A DNA stretch of 17,874 nucleotides from Pseudomonadota bacterium. GTDB taxonomy: Bacteria > Desulfobacterota > JADFVX01. Where the stretch lies: contig JADFVX010000052.1 of NCBI GenBank assembly GCA_015222755.1, positions 1 through 17,874 on the forward strand. The letters are read 5' to 3'. A model generated the notes under the pieces. That model worked only from the letters and a program-made list of their open reading frames with translations, had not been told where the DNA came from and searched no databases. Within the stretch, counting starts at the first letter, position 1; every line of letters begins with the position of its first letter. This document shows positions 7,055-12,818 of this stretch, piece after piece. The position numbers and the translations under genes were made by a program.

Positions 7055-7409
7055 CCTGCACCATCATCTCCATCGCCGCTACCTGGTTCTGTTCCTCCTG
7101 CGGCACAGCCAGGTAGTAAGGCAGTTTGTAGGGTACATCTGACAGCGCTATTGCCTTGGACTCCAGAAGTCGGTCAAGAACAGATTCTATTGTCTCTTTA
7201 AGGTTGTCGGGAGGTGTCTCCTGATACTGATGTCCAAGGTAGTCTATCAGCTGTTCTATGGTGTGCTGCCCATCGGCAAGGGAAACAACCTGCCCCAGCC
7301 ATGGATCTAATGGAATTGTCTGGTCAAGTTTCTCCTTGTCTATGAGGAGGATTTTATCATCCTCTCTTTTATATACCAGTGTGCGGTAAAAATAACTTGA
7401 TTTGTCCAC
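7035..7409 (-). CDS. PqqD-like small protein
   Basis: A 124-residue soluble protein. The middle part (about 35-92) has the PqqD-like winged-helix pattern: a hydrophobic strand, then VVSLADGQHTIEQLIDYLGHQY, a short spacer and ESVLDRLLESKAIAL. PqqD-type domains bind precursor peptides for radical-SAM modification enzymes, but many solitary copies exist without a known peptide. No radical-SAM gene or obvious precursor peptide is visible in the window. A C-terminal tail (93-124) rich in Gln and Met is extra to the core fold. The start is GTG 7409 with a good AAGGAG site (7416-7421 on the top strand). It heads a likely operon with the overlapping DUF924 gene. The assignment rests on pattern only. 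Confidence 0.7.
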   Translation of the reverse strand: MDKSSYFYRTLVYKREDDKILLIDKEKLDQTIPLDPWLGQVVSLADGQHTIEQLIDYLGHQYQETPPDNLKETIESVLDRLLESKAIALSDVPYKLPYYLAVPQEEQNQVAAMEMMVQDGFLKH

Positions 7410-7443
7410 AACTTACTCCTTGTAAATTATTTTGGATCTTATA

Positions 7444-7479
7444 ATTATAGATAAATATCTTAAGTTTTTCTATCGTCAA
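7444..7479 (-). promoter_or_regulatory. Possible promoter for the PqqD-like/DUF924 unit
   Basis: In the 127-base gap upstream of the PqqD-like GTG, the bottom strand shows TTGACG (7479-7474). It is followed after 17 bases by ATTTAT (7456-7451), and a perfect TATAAT (7449-7444) lies a little further down. The surrounding region is AT-rich. The spacing fits the first pair best. No clear terminator separates this unit from yraN, so read-through from the rplS operon is also possible. Confidence 0.35.
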
Positions 7480-7536
7480 ATGGATTGCCAGAAAGTGTTT
7501 CGCTGCTGAGGGGATATATTGTTAAAAAAGTTCAAG

Positions 7537-7902
7537 CTAAGAGATATCAAAGGCATTTTTTATTATATTTCCAGCCAGGGCTTTTCCTTGCACTCTTACG
7601 GTAACTACGTCAAAACGGGCAGGCATTTCTTCCATCTTTGCAGCCTGAAGGTAATACATGGCGGCGTTTATTATCTGTCGCTGTTTGCGAATATTTACAG
7701 CCTCTTCCGGCATGCCGAAGCTATTGCCGCTTCTCGTCTTTACCTCTATAAAGGCCAGGGTGTCACTTTCTGAGGCTATAATATCTATCTCTCCGGCAGG
7801 AGAGCGATAGTTTCTCTCCTTTATCTTATATCCACTTTTCTTGAGCAGTTTTGCGGCAAAGTCTTCCCCCTTTTTGCCAAGGCCCAGTCTTTCAAAGGTC
7901 AT
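7537..7902 (-). CDS. yraN: YraN/UPF0102 family endonuclease-like protein
   Basis: A 121-residue protein of the UPF0102 (YraN) family. It has a predicted PD-(D/E)xK nuclease-like core: GEDFAAKLL near the start, then NYRSPAGEIDIIASESDTLAFIEVKTR with Glu38, Asp40, Glu53 and Lys55 as the likely metal and catalytic positions. The family is often linked to Holliday-junction or recombination functions, but its activity is not firmly defined. I place the start at ATG 7902. It overlaps the rnhB stop as ATGA and has an AAGGAG site (7911-7916 on the top strand). An ATG at 7950 would add 16 residues inside rnhB without a good site. The rplS-rnhB-yraN order is conserved in many bacteria. Confidence 0.92.
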   Translation of the reverse strand: MTFERLGLGKKGEDFAAKLLKKSGYKIKERNYRSPAGEIDIIASESDTLAFIEVKTRSGNSFGMPEEAVNIRKQRQIINAAMYYLQAAKMEEMPARFDVVTVRVQGKALAGNIIKNAFDIS

Positions 7903-8552
7903 ATTACATGCTCCTTGACTCCTCCGAAGCTCTTGCGGTGTATGGGGCATGGTTTGTGCCTTGCAATTGCCTCCATATGAAGTTTTGATCCGTAGCCCTT
8001 GTGACCTGCAAAACCGTATTGGGGAAATTTTGTATCATATTCGACCATCAGGCGGTCACGGGTTACCTTTGCGATGATAGATGCCGCAGCTATGGAGTAT
8101 GAGCGGGAGTCGCCTTTCTTTATCGTCTCCTGAGGGGTCTTTGATGGCAATGGAGTAATGCCGTCTATAATGAGGTAGTCAGGCCTGAGGCATAGATTGC
8201 CTACGGCCCTTTGCATTGCCAGAAGGGTCGCCTGCAGTATGTTTACCCTGTCTATCTCGTCGGCCTCAGAAATGCCTACGCCTATTGCCAGCGCCCTTTT
8301 TTTGATCTCATCAAAAAGGGAGTCTCTCTTTTTAGGGCTGAGTTTTTTTGAATCCGTAAGGCCTATGATCTCATCTCCCAGCTTAAGAATTACGGCCGAC
8401 GCAATAACAGGCCCGGCCAGTGGCCCCCGTCCCGCTTCATCTATTCCGGCAATCGCCTTAAAGGCACGGCGAGTCAGTTTTTGCTCGAAAAAAAAGAGGT
8501 CTGTCTCCCCGTTATCCGGGAAGAGAGACCTCTGGTCTTGTTCAATACTCAT
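7899..8552 (-). CDS. rnhB: Ribonuclease HII
   Basis: A 217-residue RNase HII, which cleaves RNA in RNA-DNA hybrids and single ribonucleotides in DNA. The hallmark GIDEAGRGPLAGPV block is at 36-49, giving catalytic Asp38 and Glu39. The third and fourth acidic residues are Asp130 (LIIDG) and Asp148 (KGDSRS, before the AAASIIAKVTRD block). DSKKLSPKKR (67-76) and the C-terminal GYGSKLH-HRKSF region are also typical. About 28 extra N-terminal residues precede the core, which is common. The gene follows rplS by 18 bases and overlaps yraN by four. The ATG at 8552 has only a weak purine-rich ribosome site, so coupling to rplS translation is likely. Confidence 0.97.
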   Translation of the reverse strand: MSIEQDQRSLFPDNGETDLFFFEQKLTRRAFKAIAGIDEAGRGPLAGPVIASAVILKLGDEIIGLTDSKKLSPKKRDSLFDEIKKRALAIGVGISEADEIDRVNILQATLLAMQRAVGNLCLRPDYLIIDGITPLPSKTPQETIKKGDSRSYSIAAASIIAKVTRDRLMVEYDTKFPQYGFAGHKGYGSKLHMEAIARHKPCPIHRKSFGGVKEHVI

Positions 8553-8570
8553 TCTATCTTGATGGGCTGT

Positions 8571-8918
8571 CTACCAGGTCCTCTTCTCTTTGATCCTTGC
8601 CGCCTTCCCTGTGCGATCTCTCAGGTAGTAGAGGCGTGAGCGCCTTACGCGTCCGATGGTCATAACATCTATCTTGTCGATGTTGGGTGAGTGAAGCTGG
8701 AATGTCCTTTCTACGCCAACGCCGGATGCCATCTTCCTTACTGTGAAGTTGGCGCTGAGCCCGCCGCCCTTTCTGCGGATGACAGTCCCTTCGAAGACCT
8801 GGATACGCTCTTTCTCACCCTCTCTGACCTTTGCATGAACCTTAACCTTATCGCCCGCCTTAAAATCCGGGACGTTGTCTTTCATCTGCTCTTGCTCTAT
8901 CTTGTCGATAATATTCAC
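8571..8918 (-). CDS. rplS: 50S ribosomal protein L19
   Basis: A 115-residue ribosomal protein L19, located at the 30S-50S interface. The sequence is clear throughout: FKAGDKVKVHAKVREGEKERIQ, FEGTVIRRKGGG, FTVRKMASGVGVERTF, and a basic C-terminus with RVRRSRLYYLRDRTGKAARIKE. The length is normal. The start is GTG 8918, with a strong AGGAGG site at 8924-8929 (top-strand coordinates). In many bacteria trmD lies directly upstream; here a 278-base non-coding region and a divergent fpr gene do, so rplS heads its own operon with rnhB and yraN. A short GC hairpin (8940-8953) sits in its leader and might be regulatory. Confidence 0.98.
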   Translation of the reverse strand: MNIIDKIEQEQMKDNVPDFKAGDKVKVHAKVREGEKERIQVFEGTVIRRKGGGLSANFTVRKMASGVGVERTFQLHSPNIDKIDVMTIGRVRRSRLYYLRDRTGKAARIKEKRTW

Positions 8919-8981
8919 TTTTTCCTCCTGCTTTCAGCCCGGCCTCTCTGCCGTTGCTCCAATCAAAATTTGCAATCCACT

Positions 8982-9049
8982 AGGCTAGCCCAAATCTTCA
9001 TAAATAGCAATAAAAATATTCTGTTCATGCGGCATTTTTCGGCTAGCCT
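8982..9049. repeat. Inverted repeat AGGCTAGCC / GGCTAGCCT in the rplS-fpr divergent region
   Basis: Perfect 9-base arms, AGGCTAGCC at 8982-8990 and GGCTAGCCT at 9041-9049, enclose about 50 AT-rich bases. The core GGCTAGCC is itself palindromic, so the arms can also be read as two copies of one protein-binding site. They lie upstream of rplS and fpr and could be operator half-sites or a leader structure. No known regulator is recognised. Confidence 0.4.
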
Positions 9050-9131
9050 TATATTTTTGAAACCTTCCACTCCCGTCTACATCAAAGAAGCATATTTTCT
9101 CAGGTATGTAGTTGAAAATGGAAAAGCGATA

Positions 9132-9176
9132 TTGACAATTATGCATATGATGCTAAGCTATATTACAGATTATAAT
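9132..9176 (+). promoter_or_regulatory. Possible promoter region of the ferredoxin-NADP reductase gene
   Basis: A perfect TTGACA (9132-9137) is followed by AT-rich sequence with TATATT (9159-9164) and a perfect TATAAT (9171-9176). None of the boxes has ideal 17-base spacing to the TTGACA, so the exact pairing is uncertain. The gene starts at 9197, so a start site here would give a very short leader. Confidence 0.3.
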
Positions 9177-9196
9177 TTCGTTTTCAGGAGGGGAAA

Positions 9197-10009
9197 ATGA
9201 GTACGGATCAGTATAATGCAACGGTAGTACAGAAGGTCTTGATGACGCCGGGCTTGATGACCCTGCGGGTAAAGCCTGATGAAGAATCCCCTGAGTTTAA
9301 GCCGGGACAGTATACCGTACTCGGTCTCAGTAGCTCTGCTCACAGGTTGCAGGAGTCTGAGCCGGACCCCGTCGCTTACGATGAAGAGAAGATGATAAAG
9401 CGTGCGTACTCTATTTCTTCGGCGAGTATAGTTAAGGAGTATTTTGAATTCTACATATCCATTGTCCGCAGCGGACAGTTGACTCCCCGTCTCTTTGCCC
9501 TGGAACAGGGTGATAGATTATTGATCGGCAAGAAGGCCGTAGGCATGTTCACACTTGATAATGTCCCGGTGGAAAAGAACCTCCTGTTCATATCGACAGG
9601 TACGGGCCTTGCGCCCTACATGAGCATGCTGCGCTCCGAACTGCATCTCCACCCCGGCCGTACCTTTGCTGTTCTCCACGGTGCCAGCTGTTCGTGGGAT
9701 CTTGGCTACCGTGACGAGCTTTCCATGATGGATCGTTTGACCCCCACCTTTCACTATGTGCCGACCATTACGGAGCCAGATAAGGATCCCACATGGAATG
9801 GGCATTCTGAGTTTATAGAGCCGATTCTAAGCTCTGGTAAGCTGGAGGAGCAGGTCGGTATGCCCCTTACGCCGGAGAATTTCGATGTCTTCCTCTGCGG
9901 GAATCCAAAGATGGTGGAAGGTGTTGCCTCGATGCTTGAATCAAATGGTTTTAAGGAGCACTCTAAGAAAGAGCCCGGTGAGATCCATGTAGAGCGTTTC
10001 TGGAAGTAG
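9197..10009 (+). CDS. fpr: Ferredoxin/flavodoxin--NADP reductase (Fpr type)
   Basis: A 270-residue FAD enzyme that exchanges electrons between NADP(H) and ferredoxin or flavodoxin. The FAD domain occupies about 1-115, with PGQYTVLG (36-43) and the FAD-binding RAYSISS at 69-75. The NADP domain has STGTGLAPYMSML (133-145) and FLCGNPKM (232-239). The C-terminus VERFWK is the aromatic ending typical of bacterial subclass I/FprA enzymes. The length matches the family. An excellent AGGAGGGG site (9186-9193) precedes the ATG. The gene stands alone: the upstream neighbour is divergent, and an imperfect terminator with a T run follows at 10038-10067. A role in redox supply or oxidative stress is expected from the family. 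Confidence 0.95.
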   Translation: MSTDQYNATVVQKVLMTPGLMTLRVKPDEESPEFKPGQYTVLGLSSSAHRLQESEPDPVAYDEEKMIKRAYSISSASIVKEYFEFYISIVRSGQLTPRLFALEQGDRLLIGKKAVGMFTLDNVPVEKNLLFISTGTGLAPYMSMLRSELHLHPGRTFAVLHGASCSWDLGYRDELSMMDRLTPTFHYVPTITEPDKDPTWNGHSEFIEPILSSGKLEEQVGMPLTPENFDVFLCGNPKMVEGVASMLESNGFKEHSKKEPGEIHVERFWK

Positions 10010-10037
10010 CCAGGTTTTTCCATTTAAACTTAAAGTC

Positions 10038-10067
10038 AAGCCACCCAGTCTGCCGGGAGCCTTTTTT
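10038..10067 (+). terminator. Imperfect rho-independent terminator behind fpr
   Basis: AAGCCACCC (10038-10046) can pair with GGGAGCCTT (10055-10063) with two mismatches across an eight-base loop, and the right arm runs into six T residues (10062-10067). It lies 28 bases behind the fpr stop. A perfect eight-base inverted repeat (CTGCCGGG 10050-10057, CCCGGCAG 10075-10082) overlaps it and may compete in folding. Confidence 0.45.
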
Positions 10068-10261
10068 GTGTGAGCCCGGCAGGGCGCAAGTTCTCTATAG
10101 GTTCGGGAAGGGGAGTACGTCAACCGGGCCTTCCCACATTTTTTGCAGATATGCCGGTGCTTGAAGAACTGTGCAAATTTAGAAAAATTAACTTTAGAAG
10201 CCACCTTTGTACGCGAACCGGATGCCTGATGGTATGAGAGGACGTCCTCAGTCAACTCGAT
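10068..10261 (+). mobile_element. Possible degenerate group II (IIC-like) intron relic
   Basis: Directly after the T run of the fpr terminator the sequence begins GTGTGAGCCCGGCAGGGCGC. This resembles group II intron 5' ends (GUGYG, then a CCCGGCAUGGG-type stem). Near the other end GAACCGGATG (10215-10224) looks like the first half of a domain V helix. It is followed by TATGAGAGGACG and a terminal ACTCGAT (10255-10261) like a domain VI and AY 3' end. The second half of domain V and the whole reverse transcriptase are absent, and only 194 bases remain. Insertion behind a terminator hairpin is the known habit of class IIC introns. A GGGAAGG/CCTTCCC hairpin (10105-10135) followed by T6 lies inside and could act as a second terminator. 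Recognition is by eye and from memory. The rest of the 10010-10390 gap holds only AT-rich sequence upstream of the CheW gene. Confidence 0.4.
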
Positions 10262-10390
10262 TTTATATATTCTTGAAAATCTACCGTTATGCTACGGTGT
10301 TATCTGCTTTAAAAAGCTTGACATGAAAGTGATAATTTAGTAGCGTTCTATTGATTTTGTGCTTCCAAATTAGGAGTGTGAAAGCGATAC

Positions 10391-10816
10391 ATGTCTACAG
10401 GTCAGAACCTTCTTGTTGTATTTATTGTCAGGGGATGTAAGATGGCCCTCCCTGTTTCTGATCTTAAGGAGATAGCTGAGAATCTTGAAGTCATACGCGA
10501 TCCCTCTGAAGGCTTTGTTGCTGGTAGTGTGGCTCTTAGAGGCCGTACCTATCCGCTGATTGATATAAATAAGAGGCTCGGCTTGGGAGAATCAGATTTT
10601 GATAGCAACAAGGTTTTCCTCCTTGTCGATAGTTTACGTGATGTTTGTGCCTTGCCCGTAGATCGTGTTGCCGGTGTTTCCGAAGCGGCCTCAGAGATTT
10701 ATACAGTGCCTGGGTTTGCTTTTAAAGAACCCGATGCTATCAGTTCTTTCATGATGCAGGGTGAGGATATAGTCTCTATTATGGATATTAAGGCACTTAT
10801 GAAAGGTATTCTCTAA
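10391..10816 (+). CDS. CheW-domain protein (first of a pair)
   Basis: A 141-residue protein consisting of a single CheW-like domain (about 6-138). Typical features are an N-terminal strand pair LLVVFIVRGCKMALPVSDLKE, the RGRTYPLIDINKRLG block around residues 50-64 (normally RG..vPviDL...L), and VFLLVDSLRDVCALPVDRVAGV. CheW proteins link receptor and kinase in chemotaxis-type signalling arrays. The ATG at 10391 has an AGGAG site 14 bases upstream, slightly far; no better start exists in frame. The second CheW gene follows after 18 bases and the receiver gene after that. No CheA, receptor or methyltransferase gene lies in the window, so the partner kinase must be elsewhere or absent. Confidence 0.88.
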   Translation: MSTGQNLLVVFIVRGCKMALPVSDLKEIAENLEVIRDPSEGFVAGSVALRGRTYPLIDINKRLGLGESDFDSNKVFLLVDSLRDVCALPVDRVAGVSEAASEIYTVPGFAFKEPDAISSFMMQGEDIVSIMDIKALMKGIL

Positions 10817-10834
10817 ATAGAAGGGGGCTCTTTT

Positions 10835-11266
10835 TTGAGTGCTAAAGCCCTGTTTTTTTCCTTTTCGGCTGGGGGGAGGCAATATGCCGTTCCCTTAGAT
10901 AAGGTAAAGCGTGTTGTGCCATTGGAGTTGATCCATGAGGCTCCTTTACTTAAAGAGTTCTATGACGGGGTCTTTAAGTATGAGGGAGAAATTGTAGCGC
11001 TTCTGAATTTGGCTGCTTTACATGGCAGGCCGGAGGCAGGAGACGCCGTTGAGCCATTGGTGCTCCTTCATAGAATTGATAAGCAGCTTGTAGGACTTAT
11101 AATTGACCGGGCGGATAAGATAGTTGAGTTTGATACATCAAGTTTGATCTCGATCGATAGTGGGCTTGAAGGTATTGAAAAAAAAGCAGTGATTGGGGAC
11201 AGTGATTTTTTATTTTTTGACCTTGATTCACTGACTTTCACGGAATCAGATAATAATAACAAATAA
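10835..11266 (+). CDS. CheW-like domain protein (second of a pair)
   Basis: A 143-residue protein with a more divergent CheW-like domain (about 5-130). The pattern runs LFFSFSAGGRQYAVPLDKVKRVVPLE, then a KYEGEIVALLNLAALHG block in the place of the RG..hPhhDL motif, then LVLLHRIDKQLVGLIIDRADKIVEFD. It is clearly different in sequence from the preceding CheW protein, so it is not a recent duplicate. The start is TTG 10835, with a purine-rich AAGGGGG site at 10821-10827. It ends 28 bases before the receiver-protein ATG. A role as a dedicated coupling or scaffold protein for the neighbouring receiver is inferred from gene order. Confidence 0.82.
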   Translation: MSAKALFFSFSAGGRQYAVPLDKVKRVVPLELIHEAPLLKEFYDGVFKYEGEIVALLNLAALHGRPEAGDAVEPLVLLHRIDKQLVGLIIDRADKIVEFDTSSLISIDSGLEGIEKKAVIGDSDFLFFDLDSLTFTESDNNNK

Positions 11267-11294
11267 TTGATTTTTTTTGAGCCGGAGGGGATTT

Positions 11295-12722
11295 ATGGCA
11301 AAAAAACTTTTGCTTGCTGACGACAGTATAACGATTCAAAAAGTAATCGGCATAACCTTTGAGAAAGAAGATTACGAATTGATAGTGGTGGATAATGGTA
11401 TCGATGCTATTGCTAAGGCCAGAGAAATCAAGCCTGACCTGATTTTAGCCGATGCTGTCATGCCAGGCAAGGATGGTTATCAGGTCTGTAAGGAGATAAA
11501 GGCAGATGCGGAGCTTTCCAGTGTGCCGGTTATATTGCTTGCTGGTGCATTTGAGCACTTCGATGAGGCCAAGAGCAAGGAAGTAGGTGCCGATGATCAC
11601 ATCGTTAAACCTTTTGAATCACAGACACTTATAGAAAAGGTTGAAGCTCAATTACTTGGAAAGGCTGACACGCTTGCTCCTGCTCCGACAGCCGCTGAAA
11701 AAGAGTTGCCTGAAAGTAGAGGGCCCGTGCCAACGGAGGCGGTAGAAGAAATTGCTGAGGACGCAGCTGTCGACCTGGGTGAAGAGGCTATTTGGGATAT
11801 GCCTGCTGAAGAGGGGGCAACTCCTGTTGCAGTTGAGGCCCCTGTAGCTGAATCGGTCACTGAAGAAGAGGCCGCTGGAATATCTGCCGAGGATGACATG
11901 TGGTCTATGGATGAGCTTGAAGAGGCAGCAGAAACCACTGAGCCTGTTGTAGCGGCAGCAGAGGCGGTTTCAGAAGAGGCAGTGGCTTCAGATGAGGATA
12001 TTTGGGGAGACATGGAGCTTGAAGAGGAAGAGGCTCCTGTTAAAGCAGAAGAGGTGGCAGAAGCTCCAGAAGAGCTGGGGGACGAGTTTGGAGATTTCGG
12101 GTTTGACGATAAAAAGCTAGACGCCGGAGTTGAGTCCGAGGCAGAAGAGGTAATTGAGGAAATAGAAGAGTTGGAGCCTCTTGAACTTGAAGAGGAGATT
12201 GAAGAACTTGAACCTCTTGAGCTTGAAGAGAAGGAGGCAAGCCTTGAAGAGGTGGAAGAGTTGGGCGAGATGATGCTTGATGAATCTGCTGCTGAAGATG
12301 CGCTTGAGGCGGTGGATGAATTTGATGATTTCGGTATAGAGGAAGAAGCTGTTGCTGAGGAGACTTCTGTTTCTGTAGAGCCTGAACCTCAGGTTGTCGA
12401 GGAGGCACTTGAGGAGTTGGAAGAGGAAGAAGGCATTGAAATGGAGGAGTCTTTTGCGGAACCTGCAGCAATTGTGGAAGAGGAGCCTGTTATTGAGCCA
12501 ATACAGGCGCCGTTGCCCGAGGCTGCCGAGGTCCCTGCACCTGAACCGTCATCTGCGGAGGCCGCCTCTGTTTTATCATCTATTCCTGTTGATAAGCTTG
12601 AGGCGATTATCTCCAAGGTTGCCAAAGAGATAATAGAGAAAATTGCATGGGAAGTGGTTCCTGAGCTTGCCGAGACGATGATAAAGGAAGAGATTAAGAA
12701 GCTTAAAGCCAGCGATAGCTAA
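11295..12722 (+). CDS. Response-regulator receiver protein with long acidic linker and PopZ-like C-terminal helix
   Basis: A 475-residue protein. Residues 1-120 form a receiver domain with Asp9-Asp10, phospho-acceptor Asp53 (LILADAVMPG) and Lys105 (IVKPFES). The usual Thr/Ser before the fourth-strand loop is replaced by Ala83 (ILLAGAFEHFD). Residues about 121-425 are a low-complexity, extremely acidic Glu/Ala/Pro/Val linker without an output domain; it contains a perfect 12-residue tandem repeat. The last 50 residues form an amphipathic helical tail, IIEKIAWEVVPELAETMIKE (446-465) being its core, which resembles the oligomerisation end of PopZ. The ATG at 11295 with GGAGGGG at 11284-11290 is chosen over a TTG at 11277. 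The gene ends a CheW-CheW-receiver operon closed by a strong terminator. Confidence 0.9.
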   Translation: MAKKLLLADDSITIQKVIGITFEKEDYELIVVDNGIDAIAKAREIKPDLILADAVMPGKDGYQVCKEIKADAELSSVPVILLAGAFEHFDEAKSKEVGADDHIVKPFESQTLIEKVEAQLLGKADTLAPAPTAAEKELPESRGPVPTEAVEEIAEDAAVDLGEEAIWDMPAEEGATPVAVEAPVAESVTEEEAAGISAEDDMWSMDELEEAAETTEPVVAAAEAVSEEAVASDEDIWGDMELEEEEAPVKAEEVAEAPEELGDEFGDFGFDDKKLDAGVESEAEEVIEEIEELEPLELEEEIEELEPLELEEKEASLEEVEELGEMMLDESAAEDALEAVDEFDDFGIEEEAVAEETSVSVEPEPQVVEEALEELEEEEGIEMEESFAEPAAIVEEEPVIEPIQAPLPEAAEVPAPEPSSAEAASVLSSIPVDKLEAIISKVAKEIIEKIAWEVVPELAETMIKEEIKKLKASDS

Positions 12723-12757
12723 GTATCCCCGCTGGATTTGTAGAAATTATTGCTGTT

Positions 12758-12790
12758 AAAGGGAGATTATCCTTAATAATCTCCCTTTTT
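12758..12790 (+). terminator. Strong rho-independent terminator behind the CheW/receiver operon
   Basis: A perfect 13-base stem, AAAGGGAGATTAT at 12758-12770 and ATAATCTCCCTTT at 12776-12788, closes a five-base loop and runs into a T5 tail (12786-12790). It lies 36 bases behind the receiver gene stop and just before valS. Because the arms end in A and T runs, it could work in both directions. Confidence 0.92.
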
Positions 12791-12818
12791 CAATTTATAA
12801 AACAACACGGAGTTGCAC

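Noticed and set aside
8691..9200. 169-codon + strand ORF over rplS and the divergent region
   Set aside because: It is antisense to rplS and ends at the fpr start; no family pattern.
9941..10255. 104-codon - strand ORF across the fpr end and the following gap, with a CKKCGK motif
   Set aside because: It overlaps the fpr 3' end and the terminator and intron relic. One Cys pair is not enough, and no ribosome site or family pattern was found.
10318..10323. TTGACA upstream of the first CheW gene as a -35 box
   Set aside because: No acceptable -10 box lies 16-18 bases downstream, so a promoter could not be supported.
11648..12625. Ser/Ala-rich and Gln/Pro-rich - strand ORFs opposite the acidic linker
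   Set aside because: They are mirror images of the Glu/Ala codon bias of the receiver protein linker.
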